From NCBI RefSeq assembly GCF_030272615.1, contig NC_081408.1, positions 199,683,341 through 199,747,340 on the forward strand: DNA of 64,000 bases, read 5' to 3'. The notes beneath the pieces are model-generated. The model was not told the DNA's origin and did not search any database. It saw only the letters and a program-made list of their open reading frames with translations. Source of the stretch: Cryptomeria japonica. Taxonomy: Eukaryota; Streptophyta; Pinopsida; Cupressales; Cupressaceae. Positions 36,111 through 47,400 of the stretch are shown piece by piece. Position numbers and translations under genes: made by a program. Position 1 is the stretch's first letter. Each line of letters begins with the position of its first letter.

Positions 36111-36776
36111 CTAAAATAAGTTACCTCTGGTCTGCTTACCAGTCGCAATAACTTCACCACTCTTCCCAATTATACTACAAATTTCACCTTTGAATTTCAG
36201 AACTAATCCTTTGTCAGTTAGTTGAGCAACACTCAACAGGTTATGCTTAAGACCTTCTACCCAGTAGACATCATCTGCACTACTCTTTCCATTCAGTGAG
36301 ATGGATCCTTTACCTTTTACCAAGCATGGTGCATCATTGCCAAATCTGACAACAACTCCATCATATTCTTCTAGAAATAGAAGCTTTCTCTGGTCGCCAG
36401 TCATATAGTGAGAACAACCACTATCAATTATCCACTCATTGAAGTTGTCAATGCGAGAGACAAGAGCTTTCCTATCAGACACTTCTTCCTTTACTGCTAC
36501 AAACACTATGTCTTCATTTTCTTCATCTTCTGATTCTTCATCATTGACACCTTCATCCACAACAACTAGACAATTTCTTCTGTTTCCTTCTTTAAATTTT
36601 CTAAACCTCTCTGGTTTATCCTTATTGTCATTGTTTGGACCATTTATAGCTATATGTCCTATCTTATTGCAAGAAAAAAATTTCAAAGGAAGTTTACCTC
36701 TAGATTTTTTGGTTCCCTTTGGAAGTCCTTTAGCAAGAAGAGCTTTGAACTCCATCAGAATCTCTTCATCATCCAT
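36111..36776 (-). pseudogene. C gag knuckle and protease
   Basis: An open stretch of 221 residues carries 'FSCNKIGHIAINGP', a CCHC knuckle that lost its first and last Cys, an acidic linker, then 'EWIIDSGCSHYMTGDQRKL' with the DSG protease site and 'VYWVEGLKHNLLSVAQL'. It is the longest intact piece of C. Confidence 0.88.
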
Positions 36777-36962
36777 ATCTCTACATTATCTGGATTCATA
36801 ACTGGTACTAGTTTCTTTTCCTTTTCTAGATGGTACAGTAGATGCTTTAAAGGTTGACTCAGTCTTCTGAACACTACCATCATAGCTATTCAACTCATAT
36901 GCAGTTAATTTTGCAATAATACAATCTAAGGATGCCTTGGTCTTATCAATAGACCTCAGTTC

Positions 36963-37469
36963 CTAGATAGTAGCAACTCTGATTGCATAGATTGGTAATA
37001 ATGATCTAAGGACTTTACTAACAATAGTGGTATCATCAATAGTTCCACCAGTACTTTTGATATCACCAACCACAGTCTTAATCCTAATACCATATTGTTG
37101 AATGGTCTCTCCTACAACCATCCTCATGTCTTCAAATTTTCCTCTAAGGTTTTCTTCCTTAGCTTGCTTTACATGCTCATCACAACCATAAATGGTTTCC
37201 AGTGCATCCCATACCTCCTTAGGAGTATCCTTGTCTTGTACATCAATAAAATCAATGTCTGATAGGCTGTTGATAAGGGCTTCCATGACTTGCCCATTTT
37301 CTTGGATTTCTCTCTTTTGATCATCAGTTAGAGTGTCAGTGGGAGTCACAAATGCATTCTCAGCATAGCTCCAGTGTTGAGAACCCATACTCTTGATGTA
37401 AATCTTCATTCTATCCTTCCATATCTTAAAGTTATCTCTATTGAACCTAGGACCTTCCCTCTTCATCAT
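36963..37469 (-). pseudogene. C gag, N-terminal UBN2-like domain
   Basis: 'FNRDNFKIWKDRMKIYIKSM' opens the domain and 'TPKEVWDALETIYGCD', 'EENLRGKFEDMRM' and 'TIVSKVLRSLLPIYAIRV' follow, the order of plant copia gag. It starts about 70 bp inside the primer site. The reading stops at 36963 and gag continues with stops to 36780. Confidence 0.87.
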
Positions 37470-37527
37470 TACAATAGGATCTTTTACCTCAAGAGGTTAA
37501 GCTTATATCACCAAGGACTTGGAGGCA

Positions 37528-37539
37528 CTCTGATACCAA
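37528..37539 (-). promoter_or_regulatory. C primer binding site
   Basis: ctctgataccaa, complement of TTGGTATCAGAG, one base from the 5' LTR. Confidence 0.88.
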
Positions 37540-37983
37540 TTGATGAATAATGATGAACAAATACCTCAACTGGTACTGAGAGGGGGGGGGGTGAATCAAT
37601 ACAAGTAAAAACTATCTTAACAACTTATCTAGCTAAAGAAAAATCAATTGGTTATCACCATTACTGAACTTAACGATGGTGATACCGGTTAAACACAGTA
37701 AGACACCAGACAGCATAAACTGATAGGTCTGAATACTTCAAATATGATTAATTATGCAACATCAACTTCACCCATAAACATATGCATGTGGTATACTAAA
37801 AATACCATAGCCTATTAACCCTGCATGCATAATCCTTCAACCAAATACTTCATAATCATCACATGAAAAATGCATAACACATAACACATAGATTTTTCAC
37901 GTGGAAACCCAAATGAGAAAAACCATGGTGGGGATGAATACCCACAAGCTTGTTTTGAACTCTTTTGAAGCTTTCTCTATTAG

Positions 37984-39030
37984 TGTTGGTATTTTGGATA
38001 TGTTGATATGGTTTTGTCATTGATGTCAACACCTGTCATCACTTGTCAACTCTTATCAACACTTCAAGATCTTTGGTTATGTTCACTAGCAAGTCAAGTG
38101 ACTTATGCACAGTCACCAGTATTTGGTTCACCGACACTTGGAATGACTTGGAGACTACTTGGTTATGTCAAAGACATTATTTGATCACTTGGTTTTGGAA
38201 ATTTGGTTATTGGCTTATTCAAGTTTGCATATTTGTTGTTACCAAAAAATAGGTCCATGTTATGCACCGGCAAGCATATCTATTCCAGATCAACACGACA
38301 TGTTATCAAGATGATTTATTATTATTGTAAATGCATTGAGCCCACATGATGCATTAGATATCAATTTATTTGTAATTGATTTTATTATAATATCTTTTAG
38401 TGAGCCGACCTATTCAATTGGTCTTAGGTTATGGTATAAATGTAAGATCTCATTTGTGAGATTGATATGCGATTGGAAAGAGGATTGTAATAGGGTATAT
38501 GCGAAAATAAGTAGAGCTATACACACAGACATCATTTGAAGGTTGAAGGAAGGTTTTTATGAAGGAAATTAGAACTAAACCTGTACTGAATCCAGCATAT
38601 GAAGATGCTATTTTGTGCAGTACATTATCATTGGATTTAACCATCCAATTGTAGTCAGTGTGACTCCCATTTTGTGATTGAGCAATGAGCTTTAGGCAGC
38701 TGGCCTTTCTACATGTGTAGACTCCATATTGTACACACATACTATCTACAGTGGTATCATTTGATTGTGGGTAATTCTTCCCACCATATTTTTTCCCCTT
38801 ACAGGTTTTCCACGTACAAATATTTGTGTTATGTGTTGTGGATGTTATTGTCTTTCTGTTTCATGCATTAATCTTTACCAGTACTGTAATTAACTGATAA
38901 AAATGTCTATTGACATAAAGTTTGGTTTATCGGCATCAAGCATTAAGTTTTGGTTAAGTTAATTTTGGTTGAATTTATTGGACAACTGATTCACCCCCCC
39001 CTCCCCCTCAGTTGTCTCTGGGACCTAACA
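37984..39030 (+). repeat. E 5' LTR (1047 bp)
   Basis: Collinear with the 3' LTR. It lacks about 20 bp between two gttcacc repeats that the 3' copy retains near 43988-44014. The C-run box before the end (about 38991-39006) and the tttttcccc/gttttccacgt block near 38790-38815 are present. The 163-bp lead-in 'gtgggtaattcttcccacc' also forms a small inverted repeat. Confidence 0.93.
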
Positions 39031-39031
39031 A

Positions 39032-39045
39032 TTGGTATTAGAGCC
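39032..39045 (+). promoter_or_regulatory. E primer binding site
   Basis: ttggtattagagcc, one substitution from the Met-tRNA type site, one base after the LTR. Confidence 0.88.
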
Positions 39046-39087
39046 TAGTCCTCATTTTGCAGAAGTTTAACATCTTTAGGAGATCCA

Positions 39088-40150
39088 ATGTCTACTAACA
39101 ATTTCAAGAAGGACAGTCTCAAACTTGATGGAACCAACTATGGCATATGGAAGATCAGGATGGAGACATATTTGAATTGCATTGGAAAGGACATCTAGGA
39201 TGTTACAAAGAATGGTTATACTACTACTACTCAAGGTAAACTTAATCCACCAACCTTGGCTAAATATGAGGAAAATGATTGCAAAGCAAGAGAAGCACTT
39301 TTGAGTGCATTGTCAGATCAGCAAATCATGGGATTGCTAGACAGATCTACTGCTAAAGCTATTTGTGACAAATTGGAAACATTGAATGAAGGTGATACCA
39401 TGGTCAAAATTGCAAAACTTGAATGCTTTTGGGTCAGGTATGAAAATCTAAAAATGGAAGAAGATGAAAAGATTTTTGCTTTTATGGAAAGAGTAAATGA
39501 AATTATTTTGGGTATACAATGTTGTGGAGGAACCTTAAGTGAAGATGAAATTGTTTTTAAAGTTTTAAGAGCTTTGCCACCGACATATAAAATGAAAGTT
39601 ACTTCTATAAATGAATTAAGAACAATGCCTAATGCATCAGTATCTAGAGACACTTTGGTTGGAAAACTTTCAGCTTTTGAACTTGAGGAATTTGGTCATG
39701 TTGCTACTATTAAAACTATTTTAGCTTTCAAGGCATCATCATCTGCAACATCATCATCATCATTTGAGAAATCTGATTGGAAAGCCTTTTATGCAAGAGA
39801 ACTTGAAAAAAGCAGAAGAGAAAATGAAGAACTTGAAGCACTATTTGCAAGGAAAATGCCTAAAGGTCCAGTTGGAAGTAAGTATGAAGGTAAAGCACCC
39901 TTTAAATGTTTTAACTATAATAAGATTGGTCATATGGCTTCTAGGTGTCCTAGTAGACATGCAAGATTAAGGGAAGAAGCTAAAAGAACATATAAGCCTA
40001 ACCCTGATTATCAAAGATACAAGTTTAAGAAGAATAGACAAATCATGTTATTATGTTGATGAAGGAGTCACTGATGATTTTGATGAGGATTTGACAGACA
40101 ATGGATGAGATTTTGTTGCTATAATAGAAGATCAACTGACTCCTACTGTT
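39088..40150 (+). pseudogene. E gag
   Basis: ATG at 39088 starts 'MSTNNFKKDSLKLDGTNYGI', the usual copia gag opening, with a TAG near 39196. The UBN2-like domain runs to about 39750, followed by a charged helix and a knuckle 'CFNYNKIGHMASRC' near 39907, whose second Cys has become Tyr. The frame shifts near 40050, and TGA and TAA follow before the protease. Confidence 0.9.
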
Positions 40151-40159
40151 TAATCGGTA

Positions 40160-41400
40160 GTGCAAGCCCTGGCAACTAAAATTGGAGATAAGGATGAATG
40201 GATCATTGATTCTGGATGTTCACATCACATGACTGGTGACAAGAGTAAATTCTTAACTTTTCAAGATTACAATGGAGGTCTAGTGAGATTTGGAGATGAT
40301 AAAGCTTGTATGATCAAAGGAAAAGGAACTATATCTTTTGATGGTAAGCACAATACTGATAATGTTTACTATGTTGAAGGTTTGAAGCATAATCTTTTGA
40401 GTGTTGGTCAACTAGTTGCGAAGGGATTTCAGTTACAATTTAAGAATGGTAAATGCAAAAGCTTAAATAGAACTGGTTTGGAAATTGCAACTGGTAATGA
40501 GACTAGAGGTAATATCTTTCATTTGAACAATAATGAGAAAGAAAGTTTGATTGCTCATATTGATGAAAGTTGGTTATGGCATAAGAGACTTTGTCATGTA
40601 AATTTTGATTGCATTGTGAAAATCAGTACAACTAAGGCAGTAAGAGATTTACCTAAGATTGTTAAACCTCACAATTCAGTATGTAAGGAATGTCAATTGG
40701 GAAAGCAAGTTAGAGCAACTTTCAAGAGTATTCCAGAGAAATCTAACAATGTTCTTGACTTAATTCATACTGATTTATGTGGTCCAACAAGAACTAGAAG
40801 TATACAAGGAGATATGTATATTATGCTAATCATTGATGACTTTTCTAGAATGTGTTGGGTTATTTTTCTTAGGGAGAAATCTGAAGCATTTGGGAAATTC
40901 AAACGATTCAAAGTAATGGTAGAGAATCAAACTGGTAAGAAAATCAAATGTTTGAGATCAGATCAAGGAGGTGAATTTACATCTAAGGAATTTAATACAT
41001 TCTATGAAGTGAATGGGATTAGAAGACAATTATCAGCACCCCGGACACCCCAACAGAATGGAGTTGTGGAAAGGAAGAACATAACTATCTTGGATGCAGC
41101 CAGAAGTATGATATGAGAAGCAAATCTACCTCATATATACTGAAGAGAAGCAGTCAATACAACAATCTATACATTCAACCGAGTTCACATCAGAGGTGAA
41201 ACCGGTAAGACCCCTCATGAATTATGGTTTGGTACTACTCCTACTCTTAAATATTTTTGAATATTTAGAAGTAAATGCTACATTAGAAGAGATGAGTATA
41301 TTGTTAAATTTGATCCTAGAAGTGATGAAGGAATATTTCTTGGTTATTCATCTAAGAGCAAAGCATATAGATGTTTTAACAAAAGATGCAGAAAATTTTT
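40160..41400 (+). pseudogene. E protease and integrase
   Basis: 318 open residues hold 'EWIIDSGCSHHMTGDKSKFL' (DSG protease site), 'VYYVEGLKHNLLSVGQL', the zinc part 'LWHKRLCHVNFD' and 'CKECQLGKQ', and an integrase core with 'HTDLCGPT', 'RSDQGGEF' and 'NGVVERKN', so all three catalytic acidic residues are present. TGA codons near 41114 and 41141 (both at expected Trp positions) then break it, and the C-terminal 'DEGIFLGYSSKSKAY' lies in the same register up to about 41400. It is the best-preserved integrase in the window. Confidence 0.92.
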
Positions 41401-42373
41401 GAGAGTGCAAATGTGAAGATTGATGAACAGTTTAGAGGAAATTCAAGGTACATGGACTCTGAACTGGCAATAGAGATAATCACAAATGAGCCTACTATGA
41501 GTACACCGGTACAAAATGGTGATCTAGTTACACCGGCATCATCTGAGAATTCAACAGTTACTGAAGAACAACAACAAGTAAAAACACCCCGGTATGTAAG
41601 ATTGAATCATTCTGAAGATCAGATAATTGGGAATAAATATCAAGGAGTTATGACTAGAGGAAGATTGGAAAATGAAGAGGTATGTCTTATTTCTCAAATT
41701 GAACCTACAACTATTAATGAGGCATGTGAAGATAAATATTGGATTAAAGCTATGGAAGATGAATTGGAACAAATTGAAAGGAATAACACTTGGTCATTAG
41801 CTCCCCAGCCTAAAGACAAAATTGTAATTGGAACTAAATGGGTTTTCAGAAATAAACTTAATGAAGATAGTAAGATAATCATAAATAAAGAAATATTAGT
41901 GTGTAAGGGATACTCTCAGAAAGAAGGAATTGATTACAATGAAACCTTTGCACAGGTAGCTAGAATTGAGGTTGTCAGACTTTTATTGCCTTTTGCAGCA
42001 CACAAGAACTATAGAGTATATCAAATGGATGTTAAATGTGCATTTCTGAATGGAGATCTTGAAGAAGAAGTTTACATTGAACAACCTAATGGATTTTCTT
42101 TAACAGATGACAAGGATATGGTTTGCAGGTTAAGGAAAGATTTATATGGACTAAAACAAGCTCCTAGAGCTTGGTATGCTAGATTGGACAAATATCTTTT
42201 GAAGCTTGGTTACACTAAAGGTAATGTTGACAGCAATCTATACTACAAAGTGACTAATGATGACATCTTTGTTATTGAATTTTTCTTTTATGATATAATC
42301 TTTGGAGGAGAAGATGGATTGTGTAAAGACTTTTTTAATAAAATGCAGCAAGAATTTGAAATGTCTATGATTG
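41386..42373 (+). pseudogene. E reverse transcriptase, N-terminal part (cut by SINE)
   Basis: Open for about 330 residues: 'DKYWIKAMEDELEQIERNNT', 'VCKGYSQKEGIDYNETFAQV', 'YQMDVKCAFLNGDLEEEVYI' and 'YGLKQAPRAWYARLDKYLL'. The catalytic box reads 'FYDIIFGG' where plant copia normally has YVDDIIFGG, so one essential Asp is lost. The RT is then cut after 'FEMSMI' by the SINE. Confidence 0.92.
42361..42373. repeat. SINE target-site duplication (left copy)
   Basis: atgtctatgattg here is repeated exactly at 42608-42620, after the A-run. Adjacent A residues could extend it to 15 bp. Confidence 0.92.
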
Positions 42374-42607
42374 TCCAAGGTGTTGATCTTAGTTGGTTAA
42401 AGCATTGAGTTTTCAATGTGGAGACCCAAGTTCAACTCCCATGAGGGATACCTTTGTGTAGAATTCTAAGTTGTGACTCTTGGTCTTCCATTGGTTGTTT
42501 AAAGTGGATTTCTAAGTTGTGACCCCAATTGTTGTTTCTAGTTTGATGCTGGAATAGAAAGAGCAAAAAATGAGCTTTGTGATTCTATGATACTTAATAC
42601 AAAAAAA
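42374..42607 (+). mobile_element. tRNA-derived SINE inserted in the RT of element E
   Basis: A 234-bp insertion flanked by a perfect 13-bp duplication and ending in an A-run (42600-42607). The head resembles a tRNA gene: an A-box-like ttagttggttaaagc at 42389-42403 and a B-box-like aagttcaactcc at 42428-42439, spaced as in a tRNA. These are the internal RNA polymerase III promoter boxes of SINEs. The body holds a repeated ttctaagttgtgac (42464-42477 and 42510-42523). Its insertion shifts the E reading frame by one. I cannot assign a named family. A LINE partner would supply reverse transcription (family knowledge). Confidence 0.88.
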
Positions 42608-43483
42608 ATGTCTATGATTGGAGAGATAAAATTATTTTTAGGATTGCAGATTTCACAGACTGATAAAGGTATATTCCTATGTCAATCTAAGTACTTGAAG
42701 GAATTACTAAAGAAATTTGGCATGGAAGACTGTAAACCGGTAAGCACACCTATGATTACAACTAATAAATTATTTTTGAAAGATGAATCAACACCTGTTA
42801 ATCTGACTAGATACAAATCTATGATAGGAGGTTTACTGTATTTGACACAAACAAGACCTGATATTATGAATGCAGTATGTATTGTTTTAATATTTCAGAG
42901 TAATCTTACAGAAAATCTTGAATCAGCAGTAAAAAGGATTTTTCAATATCTACAAGGCACTACAAATCTTGGTTTATGGTATCCTATAGGTGAAAATTTT
43001 GATTTATGTGCATACACAGATGCTAATTGGGCAGGAGATGTGGATAACAGAAAAATCACCACCGATGGAGCATTTTTCCTTGGTAGCATAGTCATTTCAT
43101 GGTTGAGCAAGAAATAGAGTTGTACATCACTATCAACATTAGAATTAGAATATTCTACAGCACCAACCAATTGCACATAGGTATTATAGATTAACCAAAT
43201 GTTGAAGGACATAAAGGTAAAATGCAAGGAACCCATAACAATTTACTGTGATAATATGGCAGCAATTGATATATCTAAGAATCCGGTATTTCATTCAAAG
43301 ACTAAGCATGTTTCTATCAAATTCAATTTTCTGAAAGAGAATGTTGAAGCAAAAGAAGTTAAATTGGTTTATGTGAATACTAAAGAGCAGATTGCAGATA
43401 TTTTTACTAAGCCCTTTCCTAAGGAGACTTTTGAATATCTCATAGAGAAGCTTGGAGTTATACCCTTACTGGTAGAGACTTAG
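42608..43483 (+). pseudogene. E RT C-terminus and RNase H
   Basis: Resumes after the SINE with 'IGEIKLFLGLQISQ', 'GIFLCQSKYLKELLKKFGME' and 'YKSMIGGLLYLTQTRPDIMN'. RNase H starts at 'LCAYTDANWAGDVDNRK', has a TAG near 43114 and a degraded Glu region, then 'ITIYCDNMAAIDISKNPVFH', 'KTKHVSIKFNFL' and 'DIFTKPFPKETFEYL' to the stop at 43481-43483. Confidence 0.9.
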
Positions 43484-43832
43484 ACAATTGATGTTTGTCA
43501 TCAACCGAGAGAATTAACAGAGAAATCTTTTATTCCGGCTTTGATGAGGAGAGCTACTTCTCAAGGGGAGTAGTTGGTATTTTGTAATGAGTTGGTATTT
43601 TGTATTTAATCTAGTTTTTGTATTGCTTTGGCATTTCATGTCAAAGGGGGAGAGATATTATGGAAAAACATTTTAGGGAGAGATATCTTATTGGGAGAGA
43701 TTATTCCTAAGGGAGAGACATTATGTATTTTCATTTCTAGTTAATGGTCTCTTTGGGAGATTGTTGGTTTTTGGTTTTTGGCATTTCTGTTTTGGCACTT
43801 TGATAGTTTTTCCATCTTGTGTTGCCATCAAA
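43484..43832 (+). other. E 3' untranslated region
   Basis: About 350 bp of G/T-rich DNA with several short agggagagat-like repeats (about 43666-43720), resembling partial polypurine tracts. No coding signal. Confidence 0.55.
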
Positions 43833-43847
43833 GCCAAAGGGGGAGAT
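43833..43847 (+). promoter_or_regulatory. E polypurine tract
   Basis: gccaaagggggagat directly precedes the 3' LTR and is identical to the tract of B and C in element sense. Confidence 0.9.
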
Positions 43848-44911
43848 TGTTGGTATTTTGGATATGTTGATATGGTTTTGTCATTGATGTCAACATCTGT
43901 CATCACTTGTCAACACTTATCAACACTTGGAGATCTTTGGTTATGTTCATCGACAAGTCAAGTGACATGCACAGTCACCGGTATTTGGTTCACCGGCATG
44001 TCATATTGTTCACCAACACTTGGAATGACCTGGAGACTACTTGGTTATGTCAAAGACATTATTTGATCACTTGGTTTTGGCGATTTGGTTATTGGTTTAT
44101 TCGGGTTTGCATATTTGTTGTTATTGACAAATAGGGTCATGTTATGCATCGACAAGCATATCTATTCTAGATTAGCACGACACATTATGGAGATGATTTA
44201 TTATTATTGTAAATGCATTGAACTAAAATGATGCATCGAATATCGATTTATTTGTAATTGATTTTATTGTAATATCTTTTAGTGAGCCGACCTATTCAAT
44301 TGGTCTTAGGTTATGGTATAAATGTAAGATCTCATTTGTGAGATTGATATGCGATTGGAAAGAAGATTGTAATAGGGTATATGCAAAAATAAGCAAAGTT
44401 ATAAATGCAGACATCATTTGAAGGTTGAAGGAAGGTTTTTGTGAAGGCAATCAGAACTAAACCAGTACTGAATCCAACTATGAAGATGTTATTTTGTGCA
44501 GTACATTATCATTGGATTTAACCATCCAATTGTAGTTAGCGTGACTCCCATTTTGTGATTGAGCAATGGGCTCTAGGTAGCTGGCCTTTCTACATGTGCA
44601 GAATCCATATTGTACATGCATACTATCTACAATAGTATCATTTGATTGTGGGTAAGGCTTCCCACTGTGGTTTTTCCCCTTACAGGGTTTCCATGTACAA
44701 ATATTTGTGTTATGTGTTGTGGATGTTATTGTCTTTTTGTTTCATGCAATAATCTTTACCGGTACTATAATTAACTGATAAAACTATCTACCAGCATAAA
44801 GTTTGGTTTACTGGCATCAAGCATTAAGTTTTGGTTAAGTTAATTTTGGTTGAATTTATTAGACAACTGATTCACCCCCCACCCCCTCTCAATTGTCTCC
44901 GGGACCTAACA
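43848..44911 (+). repeat. E 3' LTR (1064 bp)
   Basis: TGTTGGTATTTTGG...GACCTAACA, collinear with 37984-39030. It includes the ~20-bp segment between gttcacc repeats missing in the 5' copy. Duplication attag follows. Confidence 0.93.
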
Positions 44912-45894
44912 ATTAGGAGCCTAGTCCAATTAAAGACTTTACAATAAGGTCCTACTAGGAACCGATCCTATAGAGATCACCCGGTTAAGGGATGGCTATA
45001 TACCCTGTTAAAGGTTACCTTGCTAGAGGATTTAAAGAACTCAATGATCTTGAGTCACCTAGTTATAGGTTTTACAATAAGCATGTTAAAGCTACCCGGT
45101 AAAGGGATTTTCCATCTGTTTAAATAATTAGAAGACAACAGGAAAAACTACAATCTGATAACAACACTACATGCCAAGGCAAATCCTTTTCATATCCTCT
45201 ACTCTGCAATCACACTCTGCAGCTTACCTCTTACTAGTTTGGCAAGTATAAAGTATGTCTTCACTTGGATACATATAGACAAAATTTGCCAACAACTTTT
45301 CAATAACAAACATCATTGACCTTATAGAGAACAGATAGGTTAGTAACATAAACCTTAAACCCTAAGATGCTTAGCTTTACAACACAAGTGGTCCTATCCT
45401 AACCGTCCAAACATATTGCATAGAGTATTACAATTTCAAATAGATCACAAGACAATCTGCATCATTCATTCATCACTGCTCATGGGAATCAGTAACCCAT
45501 CATGCTTTCTTCTCATACCATTAAGAAGAATGATCATTCCCGAGGTAGACTTTAGACACGGTCGATCTTCTTATGCCTCAATCCTTCACATGCACAAAGA
45601 TGATGTGGCACCTTGATCACATCTCTTAGCTAACTCATCACAGTGTATCATCGGTCATTGCACAAGCTAGATCACCAAATAGATAACCATAGAGCTAAGA
45701 CTACCAACCAGTAATCACACTTAGTGAAACCCCGACACTAGTTCACTAAATCTCCTCATGCCTCTTCATACTAGTTCACCAACTTCTTCAATTTCCATAC
45801 TGATTCACTTACACTTATTGACATCAATGACAACATACATTATCATCATATCAACATACTGTTTCATCATATGCCAATGATATCGAACAACTGC

Positions 45895-46700
45895 TAGAAT
45901 AGGTGCACTGATCAAATGCTCCTTAAGGATCTAAAATGTTGTCTCTCACTGCTCTATCCAAACAAAATTCTTCCCTTTTCTTTGAAGAGAAGTGATAGGA
46001 TGAGCTATCCTGGAGAAATCCTAAACATATATGCGATAATATCCTACTAAACCCATGAAACTAAACACCTCTCCCACATTAATGGGTGCTAGCCAATTGA
46101 CAATTGCCTGAATCTTTGAGGGTTCAACTATAGTACCCTCTCCATAAATCACATGACAAAGATATCTCACCTCTATTTGGAAGAACTCACACTTTGGAAA
46201 ATTGGCGTATAGTTGATTCTCCCTAAGACATTGTAAAACATGCCTCGCATGATCCTCATGCTCCTCAACTGATCTTGAATAAATCAAAATATCATCCAAA
46301 AATACTAATACAAATCTATCCAAATACAATGTGAATATGCCATTCATCAAGCTCATGAAAAATGATGGTGCATTCATGAGACCAAAAGGTACCACTATGA
46401 ACTCATAATGACCATATCTAGTGTAAAAATTTGTGCAATGAATGTCCGCCTCCTGAATCTTCAACTGGTGATACCCGGACTTAAGGTCATTCTTAGAGAA
46501 GACCTTGGCATCCTTAATCTAGTCAAATAAATCATCTATCTGAGGCAAGGGATATCAGTTCTCCACTATCACCTTATTAAGTTGTCTGTAATCAATGCAT
46601 AATCGAAGAGGTCCGTCCTTCTTCTTCAGAAATAACACAAGTGCACCCTAAGGGGACACACTAGGACAAATAAACTCCTTCACCAACAACTCCTCCAACT
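45895..46700 (-). pseudogene. gypsy-A reverse transcriptase
   Basis: From right to left: '[17 protein letters not shown]' near 46590, '[14 protein letters not shown]' near 46460, '[18 protein letters not shown]', catalytic '[11 protein letters not shown]' near 46290 and '[13 protein letters not shown]'. The FLDD box is intact. The frame 46021-46464 is open for 147 residues; stops near 46020, 46513 and 46555 interrupt it. It runs into RNase H at the C insertion. Confidence 0.9.
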
Positions 46701-47400
46701 GAACCCTCAACTCATTCAACTCATGTATGGTCATCCGATAGGGAGCTTTATAAATAAGCTCATCTCCTAGCACCAAATCAATCTTGAAATCTATATCTCA
46801 CCGAGGGGGCATACCTGGAATCTCACTAGGAAAAACATTTGCAAACTCCTAAAGAATGGGATGTTGCTACAATAAATCCTCTGAGAAATCTCCCTCATCC
46901 ACATCCTTCACTCTAACTGCAAACAACTGGCAACCCTTACGTGCATACCTCTTCATCTACATAGCATAAAATCATGTGAAGAGAGATAGGTCTTTGAATA
47001 CCTACAATCTCCACACTCTTCCCACTATCATCCATCCACTGCACTCTCTTACCTCTACAATCTATCTATGCTTGGTGAGATCCAAGCCAATCCATACCAA
47101 GAACCACATCATAAGACCCCAAAGACATAACATGAAGATCTATAGAAGTATGGCAATCTCCTAAAGCTAAAGGACAATTGAGAACAAGGGAATCCACCAC
47201 CACTTGGGACCTCATAGCTAACTCTACTTGCCACCTATTGTCTTGCTTTGGCATAGCAAGCCCGCATTTCTCTACTAGAAAAGGAGAAATCAAAGAGTCT
47301 GACGATCCAAAATCAAATAATACTGAGCAAGAGATACCACCTATCACACCTGATGTCTCTACAATGGTGGCCTACTGCTAAGCCAAATGGTTATCAACCA
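46701..47400 (-). pseudogene. gypsy-A aspartic protease and linker to RT
   Basis: 'GISCSVLFDFGSSDSLISPF' near 47300 is the protease active-site region, with DFG where DTG or DSG is expected, then 'MDWLGSHQA' at 47066-47095. The linker to RT ('VEIVGIQRPISLHMI', then '[20 protein letters not shown]') is broken by stops. Confidence 0.85.

Larger units (their letters stand above)
37984..44911 (+). mobile_element. Ty1/copia retrotransposon 'E' with paired LTRs, carrying a SINE
   Basis: LTRs at 37984-39030 and 43848-44911 begin TGTTGGTATTTTGG and end GACCTAACA. Duplication attag at 37979-37983 and 44912-44916. A primer site, a polypurine tract and complete copia gag-pol order are present. It is among the youngest elements here by nesting, but still carries stops, a frameshift between gag and protease and another before RT. 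Confidence 0.95.
31671..45889 (-). mobile_element. Ty1/copia retrotransposon 'C', split by element E in its 5' LTR
   Basis: The left LTR is 31671-33107; the right LTR starts at 37541, is interrupted by E at 37984-44911 and ends at 45889. Flanking duplications are attgc (31666-31670) and actgc (45890-45894), one mismatch. On the minus strand the interior reads gag, protease, integrase, RT, RNase H with many stops. Without E the element is about 7.3 kb. Confidence 0.92.
37541..45889 (-). repeat. C 5' LTR (right copy), interrupted by element E
   Basis: LTR sequence at 37541-37983 and 44917-45889 is collinear with 31671-33107. The break falls at 'ctattag', with attag repeated on both sides of E. 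Combined LTR length without E is about 1.4 kb, matching the left copy. Confidence 0.92.

Noticed and set aside
42374-42455. A functional tRNA gene
   Set aside because: A-box and B-box words are present, but acceptor pairing is poor and the unit has a tail, A-run and long duplication, so it is the head of a SINE.
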